From Batillaria attramentaria (taxonomy: Eukaryota; Mollusca; Gastropoda; Batillariidae): a DNA stretch of 64,000 bases. Made by a program: the position numbers and the translations under genes. The notes under the pieces were generated by a model, which worked only from the letters and a program-made list of their open reading frames with translations, was not told the origin of the DNA and did not search any database. The stretch spans positions 2,754,001 to 2,818,000 of the forward strand of contig JACVVK020000014.1 of the NCBI GenBank assembly GCA_018292915.2, given 5' to 3'. This document shows, in pieces, positions 24,922 to 38,866 of this stretch. Positions within the stretch are counted from its first letter, which is position 1, and each line of letters starts with the position of its first letter.

Positions 24922-27900
24922 CAAAATAGTTTGTGGCTGTGAAGTGTAAACAGAAGTGATTTCTTCAGGTGCAGTACGTGGATGAAGGCCCTGAAGACAC
25001 TGTGGAGATGGAACAGCTGCTGAAGCTGCCCCCTCACCTTCAGGAAGTGCCTCCACAGGTAGGATTTCAATGCATGTCTTTCTGCTGAATCTTGAATATT
25101 GCAACTTGTACTTTCATGTTGCATACAAACACGAACTACGACTTTTATACAACTCGGATGTGGAACTGGTGGTTGTCGGAAGACATGTCAGCGTTTGTTC
25201 TCTCTTCTGCTGGTTTTATTTGTCGATAGCTTTACTAGTGGGCTTACGCTACTTACATTAGTGGGAAATACAGATATGGAACACAACAGTTGGGGTATTG
25301 GAAAATGCTTGCTTCTGATAGGCCATCGTCCTTAGAAACACCAGACCTACCGTGGACCTTGATATCCTCATTATACTGATTAGCTTGCTGACCCAGCGTG
25401 AACAGGTACGCGTGCAGTCGTGAATGGTAAAGCCCCTAAACACGCTCCAGTATGCACATGGTCATGAAGAAAATAAAATTCATCTGCAGTTAATCTCTAT
25501 GTGTATTTTACAGGCTGTTGAGGTGTATGTGTGCCGCATCAAACCCTTGGATGGGGACTCTGACTGGACACTGAGGGTGAGTTAAAAACTGTAACCATTG
25601 TGTTTGGACAGATAATCAAGAATTCAGTTGGGTGGCACATGTGGTTAAGAAAAAAAAGGACAACTAAACAGAACACTTGAGTAGAAACCACATTCATCAA
25701 AGAGAGTTGGATGTTTGGTGTGAAAGGAAACTTTACATGCGTATTTATCTTGAGCACAACAGACAGATTTTTATGTTAGTTTGAATGTTTTTAAGACGGT
25801 GTTTCTACTCACGTACAACCAGAAGAAGAGACCAGCAAGTCAGACTGTGACAGAAGACGTGAACCCACTGCTAGAGACAGCCGTAGTGCTCTGGAGGGGT
25901 CAGAAAAGAAAAAAATTTAAATGGAACAAACATATGACATGCATGACTCAGAAATTGCAGAAGGCCCCCCTGAAATTCTGAAACAGGGGCCCTGGGACCC
26001 TTTGGTGTGAAAGCTATCAGAAACACTGTTTGAACTGCTTTCCATCCTTTCAGTTTTGTAAGTTTTGCACATGGACCAACACTGGGATGAAGTCTTAGTT
26101 TTTACCCTCAGAGCTTTTCTGTTGCAGTCAAATGACTTTGTGAAGGAACAGCTACTTGGCAAGGAGCTTATGGGCACTGTTGTTTTGAGGTGAGTCAGAT
26201 GCATACAAATATTGTGATGTAATGTTCTCTGGTGGTAGTTGCAGTCTCACGTACATTTTTATTCACTGTAGAAATTTGAAACTTTGAGACTGTGGAATGG
26301 AACACGTCTTGTGACATAAGGAGATACCGAAGTGCATTACACTCATTTGGAAATGTCCAGACCACCAAATTTGAAAAATAAATGCAGTTCTAAATTCTGA
26401 AATTTAAATAGCTGAGCTGACCCTTCGCACCGTGTGATTGTAATGTGTTTATGTCCAGTGTGTGAGAGAATGCGTGTGATTCACGTGAGCGTGTGTGTTG
26501 GGTTCAGTTCGCGACGCTTTGAGCCGATTCATAAAATTGGGTAAAGCACCTATACAGTATTCATTATTATTATTATTATTAAGTTGAAGTTCGACAGAAT
26601 TGATCTGAAGTCGGTCCCTAGTGTTATCAGGCGGAGGAATTTTCAGTCATTTGGCAATTTTCAGCCAAATTTCCCATTCTTTCAGCCAGAAAGTGTCAGT
26701 GTTAGCCAAAGAAAAGGTAGGAGGCAAAAGTATGCAGACACTATCATGATACATGTAATGTCATAGGGGACAGTCTAACTTCATTTTGTAAAACCTGTAT
26801 GTCAGTATCAAGGCAGTATTTTACTTTTGGGTGCCAGGAGAGGCTACTAAATGCCTTTAAAATGCTGAAATTTGTTTTTTTTTTGAGTGGAGCATTGCCC
26901 CTGTGTTTCCCCAGCAGGACGCTGCCTCTGCACCCCAGTCTAGGTTTCAGTCTTTTTTCCCCATAGCAATTCCCCAGCCTGGTTAAGCGTTTTTTTGGGG
27001 TTTTTTTTGTCAATGGTTAATTATGCCAGAGTGTACCACTAAGTGGCTAACCATGTTTGTGTGTGTGTGTGTGTGTGTTGCAGAATGAAGGGCACACTGT
27101 GGCTGGATCCCCTGTCTGAGCAAACCATGCTCCCAACCCTGAAAATGAAGACAGTGACCATGATCGCACGCAATGAGCTGATGAAACGTGGCATGGCCAG
27201 CGACAACCCAGATGTGAGTTCTGTGTTTGGTGTTGACAATTTTGCGCAAGGTGTGGTTTCCAACGCATGTTCCCATTCCCTGTATCCCTGTGCTGTCTCT
27301 GCCATTACTGTTCATGTACAGTTGGTTAAGGCATCCAGAGGGCGTGTTGCCAGAAGTCTGTACTACTTCAACAGGCTAATGCCATCTGTTCTAAGCCAAC
27401 TTAAGTTTGGGAACAGTTTCGCTCGTGAGTGCGCATGTACGCTCGATATACTCAATCTTGATGATTAGTACAGCTCTCAATGCAATACAGTGTTGTTTAC
27501 ACTTATTCTAGGAAAAATTACACATTCTACAACTGTTGTTACAATAATCAGGCTGGGGGATTTCCAGTCATTTGGTAATTTTCAGCCAAATTTCCTATCC
27601 TTTCAGCCAATAATATCTAACTTTCAGCCAGAGAACAGTAATGCATCATGATACATGTAATGCCATGGGACAGTCTAACATCATTTTTGAAGACTTGCCT
27701 GTACCAAGGCAGTATATTAATTTGGGGTGGCAGTAGAGCAGGGCTGAGCTGAGCTTTAGCGGGTGCCCAAGGCACCTAAAAATCATGTCGGGCACCCTCA
27801 GATTACAGTTTCAATCGCCCGGCTGGCGCCTTGATATTTCCCGGCCCGATCGGTAGATTCCGATTACTGACACACCTGCACTGGACTGGTAATACGCGGC

Positions 27901-30900
27901 AATACACATGTACGCCATCACTGAACCCGCTGACCGCCTCAGCATCCAGAGCTTTCATTTCACAATCGCGCAGACTGGTCTAAAAATAGCGCAGATACAG
28001 CAAGATTTCTCATCAAAGAGTCGGGCTCCTTGAAAATTGTCGGGCTCCCTCAACTTCCCTGGTTGGGAGCCCGACTGGCTCCTTAGTCCAGCTTGCTAAA
28101 TCTCAGCCCTGGTAGAGGCTACTTGATGTCTTTAAATATGCTAACATTTGTTTTCTGCAGTGGGGCGTTGCCCCCGTGGTCCCCCAGCAGTGTGCTGCCT
28201 CTGAGCCCTGGCCTAGGTTTCAGTCTTTTTTTTCCTCGGCAGTTCCCCAGCCTGAATACTTAAGTGCTCAGGGTGGTCGCCACAACATTGAATACACTTC
28301 AGTTTGCTCAGTGCCAATGCCAGCGTTAGAGATGCTTTCACTGTCCAGGTGTGTAATTGGTGTGATGATAGATGCTACAAAAACAGCTCAGTGTGATGAT
28401 AAATGCTACGAAAACAGCTCAGTGTGATGATAAATGCTACGAAAACAGCTCAGTGTGATGATAGATGCTACAAAAACAGCTCAGAATGGTTTGTAAACAC
28501 AAAAATGGTAGCATCTTTATCATTTACAAAAAAAAAAATTCTTGTCAAAATCTCTTGACAGATTGTCTTGGGTATACATGTAGTATTAGTATTGTACAAG
28601 CTTAACAAATCTTTTGCTTTGTTTCAACAGCATATCAAGAACCTGTACAAACTGTGCGAAGGGAAGATCAGCATCCCTCAGAATCTGATCCAGAGGTACC
28701 TCTCACTGCCTCCGTGAGTATAGTGTGTTACAATCTGTTATGCATCACATGCTGTGTCTGCTTTGGTTGTTGTTACATGCAGTTCTCTTTAAATTCATGG
28801 TTTGTGTTTTTGCTTTGGTTGTTGTTACATGTAGTTCTCTTTATTTAAATTCATGGTTTGTGTTTTTGCTTTGGTTGTTGTTACATGTAGTTCTCTTTAT
28901 TTAAATTCATGGTTTGTGTTTTTGCTTTGGTTGTTGTTACATGCAGTTCTCTTTAAATTCATGGTTGGTTTGTTTGTTTGCTTTGGTGGTTGTTACGTGC
29001 AGTTCTTTTTATTTAACTTTTTGATATGTTGCATGTAGTTTACCTTTCAGCTCTACGTGCGTGTGATATGTAGTTCGTGTGTGTGTCAAGTGAGTTGATG
29101 TTATGTATCCCAACTGATTCATGTACCCCTATCGGGGTCAGGAATTAACCAACTTGACTTGACCAAAAAGAAAGAGAGAAAAAAAGGCAATGGTCTCCAT
29201 GGACAGACTTGCCTCTCGCAGGTGTGACTGTATCTATATTCACAAGTGAATGAATATAACATAGCACATAGTGAAGAAGACTTAACGAGACTGTATACCT
29301 GTGTACTTTAGTTGGGTAAAGCTGTTCAGAATAATTTTTATTTTTTTTGTTGGCGTTTTCGTGTTTTGTTGCCAACTCCAGTGGTTGTCCTTTTTGGTGG
29401 AATCCACAGAGTTTTTGAGAGCTGATGCAATATTTTATTGCAAGTGTAGTGAGGTCCACATAGATTGGGACGGCACAGGGGCAGAACTTAATTCCGTCTT
29501 TCCTGTTGATCATAGATAAAATATACATAACTGTGTGGAGACTGTGTACCATGTCCCAAGGGTATAATACTCAATCTTGTCTCTGATTGTTTCTGAGGTG
29601 AGTCATACTGACTGACTGCCCTTTGGGGAAGAAAAGGCAAGTGGACACTGCAAGGGAAAGATAACTCTTCCCGTACAGGCACACTTCTCTCCCTTGCAGC
29701 ACTGTCTTACGTATTCCTTCCCTTTGAGTAGTACTTTTCACTGATCCAATCACTACTTGCTAATTTTTTTTGTCTCTTCTTTATGTTTCAGGACCCAGCA
29801 CATCGATACAGAGCTGTTGGCGGCTGACGAAGAATTCCATGAAGTGTGCGTCTCCTTCATCAGCTCTCCACATCACTTCTACGTACAGAAGCCGTCAAAA
29901 GAGGCAGAGTAAGTTCCTCATCCATTCACTAGTTGCCTTGTAGTTCTAGGGGTTTGGCAGGTTTGACGATCTTTGATGGACTTGCAATTTTGTTACTTGC
30001 AAGTCACAGTTTTTATTCCTGCACAGGGAAGTATGGCTAGTCTTAACCAGTGCAATGTAAAAAGTAGATGGTGGGTGGTCTTTCAAGCACGTTATTATAT
30101 TTCATGGTGATAATATGCTCACATACTGTGCCACTAGTTGTTACGTGTCAGAGTTACGTAAAGTGTACAAATACAGATTTTAAAAATCCGCGATGTTACG
30201 GTACTTATTTATGACCATTTCCTTTGCTCACAGGCTTGTAGCCATGGTGGAGGAACTAAATCAGCACATGAACAAGGTTGTGAAACCGAAATCAGAAGGC
30301 ACTGAGGAAGCAGGGTCACCAGTGCTTGCAGGGAAGACTATTCCTCAGAAAACAGGGGACGGTAGTCCAAAGGCATCGGGAACCACTGTGTCACTGCCAG
30401 CAGGGGATGTAACTGCGCATAAATCAGCACCAGGGGGAGCGATCCCCACGCAGACGGTGAATGGACCGAGCCCTCATGCGGTAAACGGAGCAGCATCGCC
30501 CAGTCGCAGTGGACCGCAGCAGAAGCCTGAAGAGAAAATGGCGCTGGAGGCCGGAAGTGTGTGTGTGGCCAAATTTCTGGAGGACGACAGGTCTGTGTAC
30601 TTAATTTGTGTGAAACTGCAGGAAAATAGGACCTGTTTCCTGATTGGCTTAAGAAAATACTTTGCTTCAAGATCTTTGAATGACTGTTTATTATTTTTAT
30701 TGTTTATGTATGTGACAGATCATTATGTCAGTCCCAAGACAATTTTCTGTTTTAGATAGTAATTCTTGAACAGACAATAAAGTGTATTGAATTGGATTGA
30801 AATGATCGCAGGATACATGGTAACATCATGATGAAGTAACCGCTATTAGCAAACTTTCCAGCCAATTGAGCCACGGGAAGAATAATCCTAGTGCCCATTC

Positions 30901-33900
30901 AGCTGACTGAAAAAAAAGAGTCTTGTTTCACCTTGTCCTTGATTTGCATAGTTTCTGTGCTGCTTCAGCTTGTACTGTTTGTTGCTAAATTTTGCCAAAT
31001 TAAATGGTTTCTCTCAACAGATGGTATCGTGGGCGCCTCGTGGAGATGGTGGAATGTGGATGGAAGGTTTTCTTCATCGATTATGGGGAATGTGAGGTGG
31101 TTGCCGAGGACAACATCCATCGTTTGCCCGACAAATTCTGCGCTCTGCCTGCTCAAGCCATCGAGTGCAGCCTTGCTTCTGTCCGACCTGCAGGTATTGT
31201 ATTCACAAAGATGGTCGTCACAGAGGAAGAAAATGACTTTGTAACATCATCATCATTAGCCTGATTTACGTCCTATGGCTTTTAGCCCTTAAGGACAAGT
31301 TGTTCCTGGCGTGTCAGTGTGTCTTTGGCTGCTTGGCTGGGCGAGTGTCTCTGGGGTGGATGAGGGTTGTTTTGCTTTGCTATGGGCAACGTCAGAGGTT
31401 CTGTGCTTGGGTCTCAGCTTTGTAACATGAACTTCTAATGTTATTTAAAGCATAAAAATTTATCGTAGAGAATCAGGCAAGGTTAACCCTGGTGGTGCTG
31501 AGAACGGAATATTCCGGATACCTTTTTTTGTTTTTTTCAGCATTAGACAAATCAATTCAGCAAGACCACGGTTAACAGTTCTTGAACAGTTATTTTTCCA
31601 CGGACTTGAACAGTTATTTTTCCACAGACTTGAACGGTTATTTTTCAACGGACTTGAACGGTTTTCCACAGACTTGAACGGTTAGTTTTTTTAAGGAAGA
31701 ACAGCTACATGCACCATGAGGTAGATCTGGGAATTTTTACCTGGAAAAGATAAATATTGCTTGGCTTGTTTCCTTCCTTCGTGGGTTCCTCCATAACTTA
31801 CGTGATATGAACTGTGTTAACCGTGCCATGTATTCCGCAGGGGATGAATGGAGTGCAGACAGCAGGGAAGCACTGCTGGACATGACATGTGACATTGCAG
31901 GGGAGAAGAAAATCATGGTGGCCAAAGTACAGGAGTGTGGGGAGGCTGAGTACGCAGGCTGGCAGAATTATGTCGTCGACCTGTACGACACGACCCTGCC
32001 GTCCAGAGACCTCTACGTCAACCAGGAATTGGTGTGGCTGGGTCTGGCCTGCCCGGAGGATGAACGGCTGACGGTTAGCTACTTAGTTACATGATTGAAT
32101 ATGGTGTATGGTGTATTAACTCACTTCAACAGTTTCTAGTCCTAAATTACGTAAGGGCGTTCACAGCCACAGGGGAAGCCGGGATGGTCGAATGGTAGAG
32201 TGTTGGACTTCTAATGCTCGGGTTGTGAGTTCGATCCCGGCCGGGGCCAAATATTTGTGCTGGCTTTTTCATGGTTGCCCCGTCTTTGATATCACCCTAT
32301 GTGGTGGAAAAGGACGTTAAACCCCCAAACACCCACCCACCCACCCACAGCCACAGATGCACCTGTTCTGCATGTCTTTCAGTATCACATAACAGAGAGC
32401 TCTTCATATTGGCAATAAGAACAGTTAGGGAAGCACTGGATCTGCTGCATGCAAACAGCTTTCTTCAAAGCATTTGCTCCCCAGATTCAACCACAAATGT
32501 TTGTGCTGGCTTTTTCATCGTTGCCCTGTCTTTGATATCACCTGTATGTGGTGGTAAAGGATGTTAAACCCCCACCCACCACCCACCCCACCCTCTCCAG
32601 ATTCAACCGCAGTTGTGGTAAAGATGATTCCCGGTATTCTTACTCTGGAGCGTTCAAGTTAGTTCTAGTCTGACAAAGGTTTCACCGTGACTCATTATTA
32701 TGTCTCCTACTTATTGTGCGGATAACCGCTAACCCTTAGCAGTCATAATCATTCTTGTCAATTATTCATCTTTGTGTTTCCCAGGATCTGTTTCCGGAGA
32801 CAACCTTCAGTGCTCGCAAGCTGTACCCAAGTCTCGGTGAAAAGATCTGTGCCATCTGTGCTGCTGTCTACTGGACACAGGTCAGTTTGATTTACACACA
32901 CGGTCCGTACAGGTCATGGAATCCTGGAATAGTCACAGAATTTGAAAATAGCTTTTCCAGGCCTGGACAAGTTATGAACTTATCTCAAGAGTCATGAATA
33001 GTCATGGAATTTCAGAATTTTTATGGAAGCCATTTTGAGCCAGACAGTGAGACGGTCAGCTTGGTGATTACTCACTGAACTGTTCGCCAAAAATATCAAC
33101 AAACTGCCTTCCCATAAGGCTAATGGCTAACTCTGAATATATAACTCTTGCTGACTGCGATAACTTGGATAAGCTCAGAGTTTCTACACTCGCGTGTGTC
33201 AGTGTGAAAGTTGTCATGGAAAACAGGAGAGATGGCCTCGAAAAGTCACGAATTTTTGAGACTGTGAACCTGTATATGGACCGTGTCGCATAAATTAGTA
33301 GATTGTTAGTGCAAAACTTGAACTGTTTTTTATTTTTTAGATAGATGAACTGGATGGTTGGAATGTTTGTATGGTTGGCCTTGGTGTTGGTTTTTGTTGT
33401 TTGTTTTGTATGATTTTGTTACTGTGGTTTCAGGTGTTTTCTGTTGTATGTACATGTACATCTTGACTAAATAGTGTGTGTGTGTTTGCTTCACAGAATG
33501 ACGAAAGGAGTAAAAGTTTGGCTACATTGGCAGTGGACAGTTTGATGGCTGAACTGAAAATGTAAGTTATTCTTTTTCAATTTTTCTGTGTTTAAAAATG
33601 TCCAGTTTGTAGTGTACTACATGCATGTATCGTCCTAAAAAGGCTTAAGATGATCACATCATAGGCATGTTAGAAGTGTTTTTGTTTGCCAGATCAGTTT
33701 GTGTGTTTGTGTGTGTGCGCGCGCGGGCGGGCGCATGTGTGTGTGTGTGCATGCGTGTGTGCATGGGTGTATACATATGTGTTTGTGTCTGTGAGCGTGA
33801 TATGTGTGTGTGGTTGTGGACGTGTGCATGCGTGCTTGTGTATGTGATGTTTGTGTATGGTTGTATGCATGCATGTTTGTGTGTTTGTGTGTGTGTGCGT

Positions 33901-33908
33901 GCGTGCGT

Positions 33909-33939
<31 letters not shown>

Positions 33940-36900
33940 CGTGCTTGTGTATGTCAGTGTGTGACTGGCTGCTAATTTCAAGTTTTCTGTGTTCTGCAGA
34001 GGCAATGGGACGCTGTTTGAGTCAGGAGCCTTGCAGGCAGTGGTGAGCCTGATTGGCTATGTCAAGTCATGTGACACACAGGCTATTCTCTTGGATGCGA
34101 TGGTTCAGTGTGTGAAGACAAAACCAAGGTAACTTGCTGAATTACTGATTTTGGAGGTACCTTCTGTTTGGGTTTGTTGGTGTGGTGGTGTGCTGTGCCG
34201 TATGCTGTGCTTGTGTTTCTTTAGAGTGAATGCAAGAACTGCTCCAACTGACAGGCAGATTTACTGTCTGACATTATTTATACATGCACCGCGACAGATT
34301 ACATTTCTGGCCAGTTTGTATAGTATTAGTTTTTATTATCAAAGCTGTTTCAAACTAGTGTATAACCTTGAGCTGACCTATCCCAGGGTTGCACATTTTC
34401 CACAGCTTCTATAGGACAAAGTGTCCTGGAAACAGCAAAGTGATAGGACACAGTGTCCTGGCCACTTAGTGGCAATAAAAATTTGAATAGGACAAATGTA
34501 CTGCTTGAGGTGGGAAAAATAGGACATTAGAAATTTTTATAGGTCAGTGTCCTGGGACCGACTTAAATGTGCAACCCTGCTATCCTGGTCAGCTGCACGA
34601 TGATGATGATGATGATGATGATGATGACAGTTCCACCCTAACCAAGGTCACAGTGTTTAGGAAGAGGTTATGAAAGAATGATGGGAAAAAAAGTTGCTTG
34701 CACTTTGGTTTGCCGACTTCACAGGTAGTGTGTCTGTTGCAGGTTATGCGTGGCAGCTGCGGGAGAAGAGCTGATGCTGCGTCTTGTGTACTGTATTGAG
34801 CAGGTATTGAGCTTTGTGCAACAACGCTTGTGATACATGTACCTATAGTCAGGATTTATCTGCTGTAAAACTTGTAATTAGAATCAGTGGAAACAGTACA
34901 TGTACAACGAAGGTAGCTTGAGTGAGACATTACTTGGGCGCTTTGGTGAATCCCTGGTGAGGCTGTTGCCTCCCTTTAGAAGTAGTTTACTTATGTTGTC
35001 TTCTGGGCCCATATGTAAAAGTCAAGGTTAATTTAACCCACAGCTACGGGCCTAACCCAGAATAGGACAAAAGACGCCCCAAAACAAAATTAAATAAAAA
35101 AGGCAGCGAAGAAAGAAAGAAAAAAATCCATCTGTAACGACATAGGCACCTTGCTGGAATGGACCTGCTTCCTGATTTAAGATAAAAAAACAACAGAAAA
35201 TTTAACCATAGAGCTAGTTTAGTTCGAGGTTAGACTCTAACCTGGGGCTTAACTCCCCAACCCCGACTTTTACATGCGGGCCCAGTTCTTTTATACCACA
35301 CACCCTACAGTGTACTAGGAATCACACTTATTCATAAAAACCATAAAAAGTTTAAACATTAATGATTGCAGTATATATCCACACTGCGTGGTGAAAAAAC
35401 CCCCCAAAAAACAGAAAACAGTGCACGGTTTCAAATGTTTGAAAAACACCACAGAGAGGGAGATAAAAAAAGAATCTTTGGATGAGATCTGTAGGTAAAC
35501 TGTGTGAAGTGCTGTTATGACGCACAGTACATGTATTTTGTCTGTGTGTTGTTGCAGGCTCGGTCTTCCTCAGTGCAAATACAAGCTGCGAAAGCTGCTG
35601 CTGAGATGGCTAGGGTGGACGGGTAAGTTCTGACTGGAATGGGCATAGCCGGATTCCATTTTCCATTCTCTAGGTAGATTCATTAATATGTTTGTTTGTT
35701 TTGTTTTATTTTTTTTGTCTGAGGCAGAAATAGCTGCCCCGTAGCACCACTAATACCTGTGTCGTATGTTACTGATCGAACAGTAATATCTGCTCAAATC
35801 TTTTTTTCAGTTTCCGTGAGATACTTGACCGAGAACAGATTCTGAATTTGTTCTGTCTTGTGCTTGAGGCAGATCCTCTTCCAGAGGTATGTGTAGTACC
35901 CTATTTATATCCAGGCTTGGGGAATTTTCAGTCATTTGGCTATTTTTAGCCAAATTTCCTATCCTTTCAGCAAAAAAAAAATAATCTAAGTTTCAGCCAA
36001 GGAAAAGGAAGGAGGAAAAGGGTGCACACACATCATGATACATGTAATGCAGTATGGGACAGTCCAACTTCATTTTTGAAGACGTGCATGTCAGTATCAA
36101 GGCAGTATTTTACGTTTGGGTGCTGGGAGAGGCTACGAAATGCCTTTAGAAATACTAATGTTTGATGTCTTAAATGGGGCATTGCCCCTGTGTTCACCCA
36201 GCCCAGGTTTCAGTCTTTTTTCCCCTCAGCAATTCCCCCAGCCTGTATATCTTTGAGTTTAGTCTATGCTTAAAATTTTAATTTGTGTCTTAGTTTTGTA
36301 GTGTTGGCATATTCCAGTTTATCCAACTGATGCCTGGGATGTGTTAATTGGTGATTTTCACAAGTTTCAAGGCCTCGCGTAAACTTTGGTTGAAGTGGTA
36401 CTTGAGTGGTGGTCGCAATGTAACCATTGAATGGAAAGTTATTGACAGAATAGAGCACTCTGTATATATATATATATATTTAAAGCACTGTGTATTGTGT
36501 TTCACTTTCAGATTCTGCACCCCAGTTGTAGTTTTCTGACAACGATGCTTCGCCGCGGACAAGTGTAAGTAGAGCTGACTACCTGGCAGCAGTTGGTCAT
36601 GATAATTTGCATGTGTTCTGAAGTTGAATTTGTGTTGTGAAGTCGGAATGCATGTCTGCTTGATCCAGATTGTTCAGCTGGAAATGTTGCTTTCAAGCTT
36701 GGGAGGGAAAAACGTAGACTGAGGATGGGTGTTTGGGAGTTTAATGTTAATGTCCTTTTCCTCACATGTAAAACATAGGCTGAACAAGAAGGGCATGCTT
36801 GACCAAAAAAAAAAAAGAGCAACTGGACCAAAAGGAGTGTGCTTTTGCATCTAGTTACTTGGGTATTTCATCCATAGTTGTTGACACCTTGTACCAGTTT

Positions 36901-38833
36901 TGGATGCTACTTTATGGGAGAAAATTTATTGCTGTTTGAGTTTTGACAGTTCCCATGGGCATTAACTCATTCCTATCTGAGCTACAACTATAGTTGCAAC
37001 AAGATTCATATAGCTTCTATAGTCGTAACAGACAGAAATTCACTGTCTGTCCGATTGTTTGAAATATGGGTCTAGTTGAAATTACTTCTTAAGAAACTAT
37101 TTATGTAAATGTTTACCATTGAGAAAGTGTTTTTTAAGCGGTTTATGCCAGATATATGATAATATGAATCAATGATGGTAGTGTCAGTGGAGAAGGGGTT
37201 AATATAAGTATCTTCATCATCATCCATCATCATTGTCGTCATTATTCTTGAATCTTCTCGACTTTCACTTTTGTGAGCTTCCTAAACTGTTGCAGGTGTC
37301 CCAGGGCGCTGAAGGGAACGACTGTGTGCAAAAATGCTCTGCAGCTGTTGTCCAACACGCACGATGTGAAATCTCAGGAACTGCTCTTGGGGCTTCTGTC
37401 AGCTGCGGCCATGCATGAAAGGTGTGAATATGATAAGTTAGACTACGGCGCAGTGTTTGGTAGACAGACGTGATGATTTTGGCTGCATCATTCAAAATGA
37501 GCCTGGCAGCCATTCAACATGTGTAGGGGGCTGCTGTTTTAAATGATGGTGCTTTTCATGTCATTAGTTACCTTTTCTCCCTTGTTGGCAGGGAGTTAGA
37601 TTTTTGTGGATTGACCCCCAGAGAATGAAACTTTGAAAGGCTTAACTTCATGAAAACTGTTTCAGGTTTATATGTGTACACAGTGTTACAGCTTTCTTTC
37701 ACCACTGCTTTATTTTGAGGCCATCTCTGCCCTATGTAAGTCAACATAGAATTGGAACACGCGTGAATTTTTGTGAAAGTGAGAGGCCAGATGTCTCACT
37801 GTATGCATTACTATCTAAATAAAGCCTTTACACTGGTCAGTAAAAGATGGCTACATGTCAGATTTGTTTTCCATGATGTTTCTTTCAAGTAAATCAAGTA
37901 AAATTTCCTGTCTTTTCTGTCCATTTCAGCTTGCAAGCACCATTGCTGCGTGAAGCACCCTTGGCACAGATACTGGAAGTCTTGCAAAATGCTGCCTCAC
38001 AGCAGGTAATGAAAGAAAAAGTTGCTGCGCTTGGCATTCATATAGATGCTTGTAGAAATCCCGTGGTTCTTTAAGCCTTGAAAATGTTTGATTCGCAAGG
38101 ATTAGAGGGTGGGTGGGTGTTTGGGAGTTTACTTTCCTTTTCCACCACATGTGGGTGATATCAAAGACGGGGCAACGAGAAAAAAAGCCAGCACAAATAT
38201 TTGGCCCCAGCCGAGATTCGAACTCACGACATGAGCATTGAAAGTCCAGCGCTCTACCATTCAGTTATCCCGGCTCCCTGCAAGGATTAGGAAGGGGGGG
38301 GGGGGGAATGGCCGACACCAGTGACATACCTCAGTTAGCCATCCTGCCAGTGCCACACCAGTTTGGAACTGGCTTTGGTAGAAATGAGTTTTCATTCTGT
38401 AATTTTATGACTGTAAGAGTGTGGCTTACATGTTGTGAATTTCCACCAGGTTGTGCTTGTAAATGAGGTTTTGCTTGTGAATCAGCTGACTGAATGTGGT
38501 CATATTTTGCAGTGTGTGTTCCACTGTGCATCCATCTGCCAGAGCATGTGTCAGGCCAGTCGACGTAACAAGCGCTTGCTGCTGGAGGGCGGGCTAGTCC
38601 TTATTCTCAGGGAGTGAGTCACCCATTGTCTTTTGTTGTTGGTTCTTTTCTTTTCTTTCAAAAGACAGAAGTGTAGAGGTTTTCTCGCACCTGTTCACAC
38701 TCTGAGGCACATCATCTATGCCTCAGATGAAGTATTCACGTTAAAAGATGTTTGTTTTATGCTATGTTAGTTGTCTTCTTTTAGCGTAGGCTGTGTATGG
38801 TACACAACAGATACCCCTCAGACCTTTCAATAT

Positions 38834-38866
<33 letters not shown>

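Larger units (their letters stand above)
27330..28510 (+). repeat. Dispersed repeat D, copy in intron 23, split by a MITE
   Basis: The two flanks (27330-27548 and 28255-28510) match 60590-60940 as one unit: GATGATTAGTACAGCTC, CTGTTGTTACA, then GTGGTCGCC and CACTGTCCAGGTGT. The MITE at 27549-28254 interrupts it. The 3' part contains about four copies of a 31-bp unit with GCTACGAAAACAGCTCAGTG. Confidence 0.8.

Noticed and set aside
28695..28713. Alternative donor for exon 24 at CAGAG/GTACCT
   Set aside because: GTACCT is a weak donor and leaves the wrong phase for exon 25; GTGAGT at 28714 fits in frame. A rare isoform cannot be excluded.
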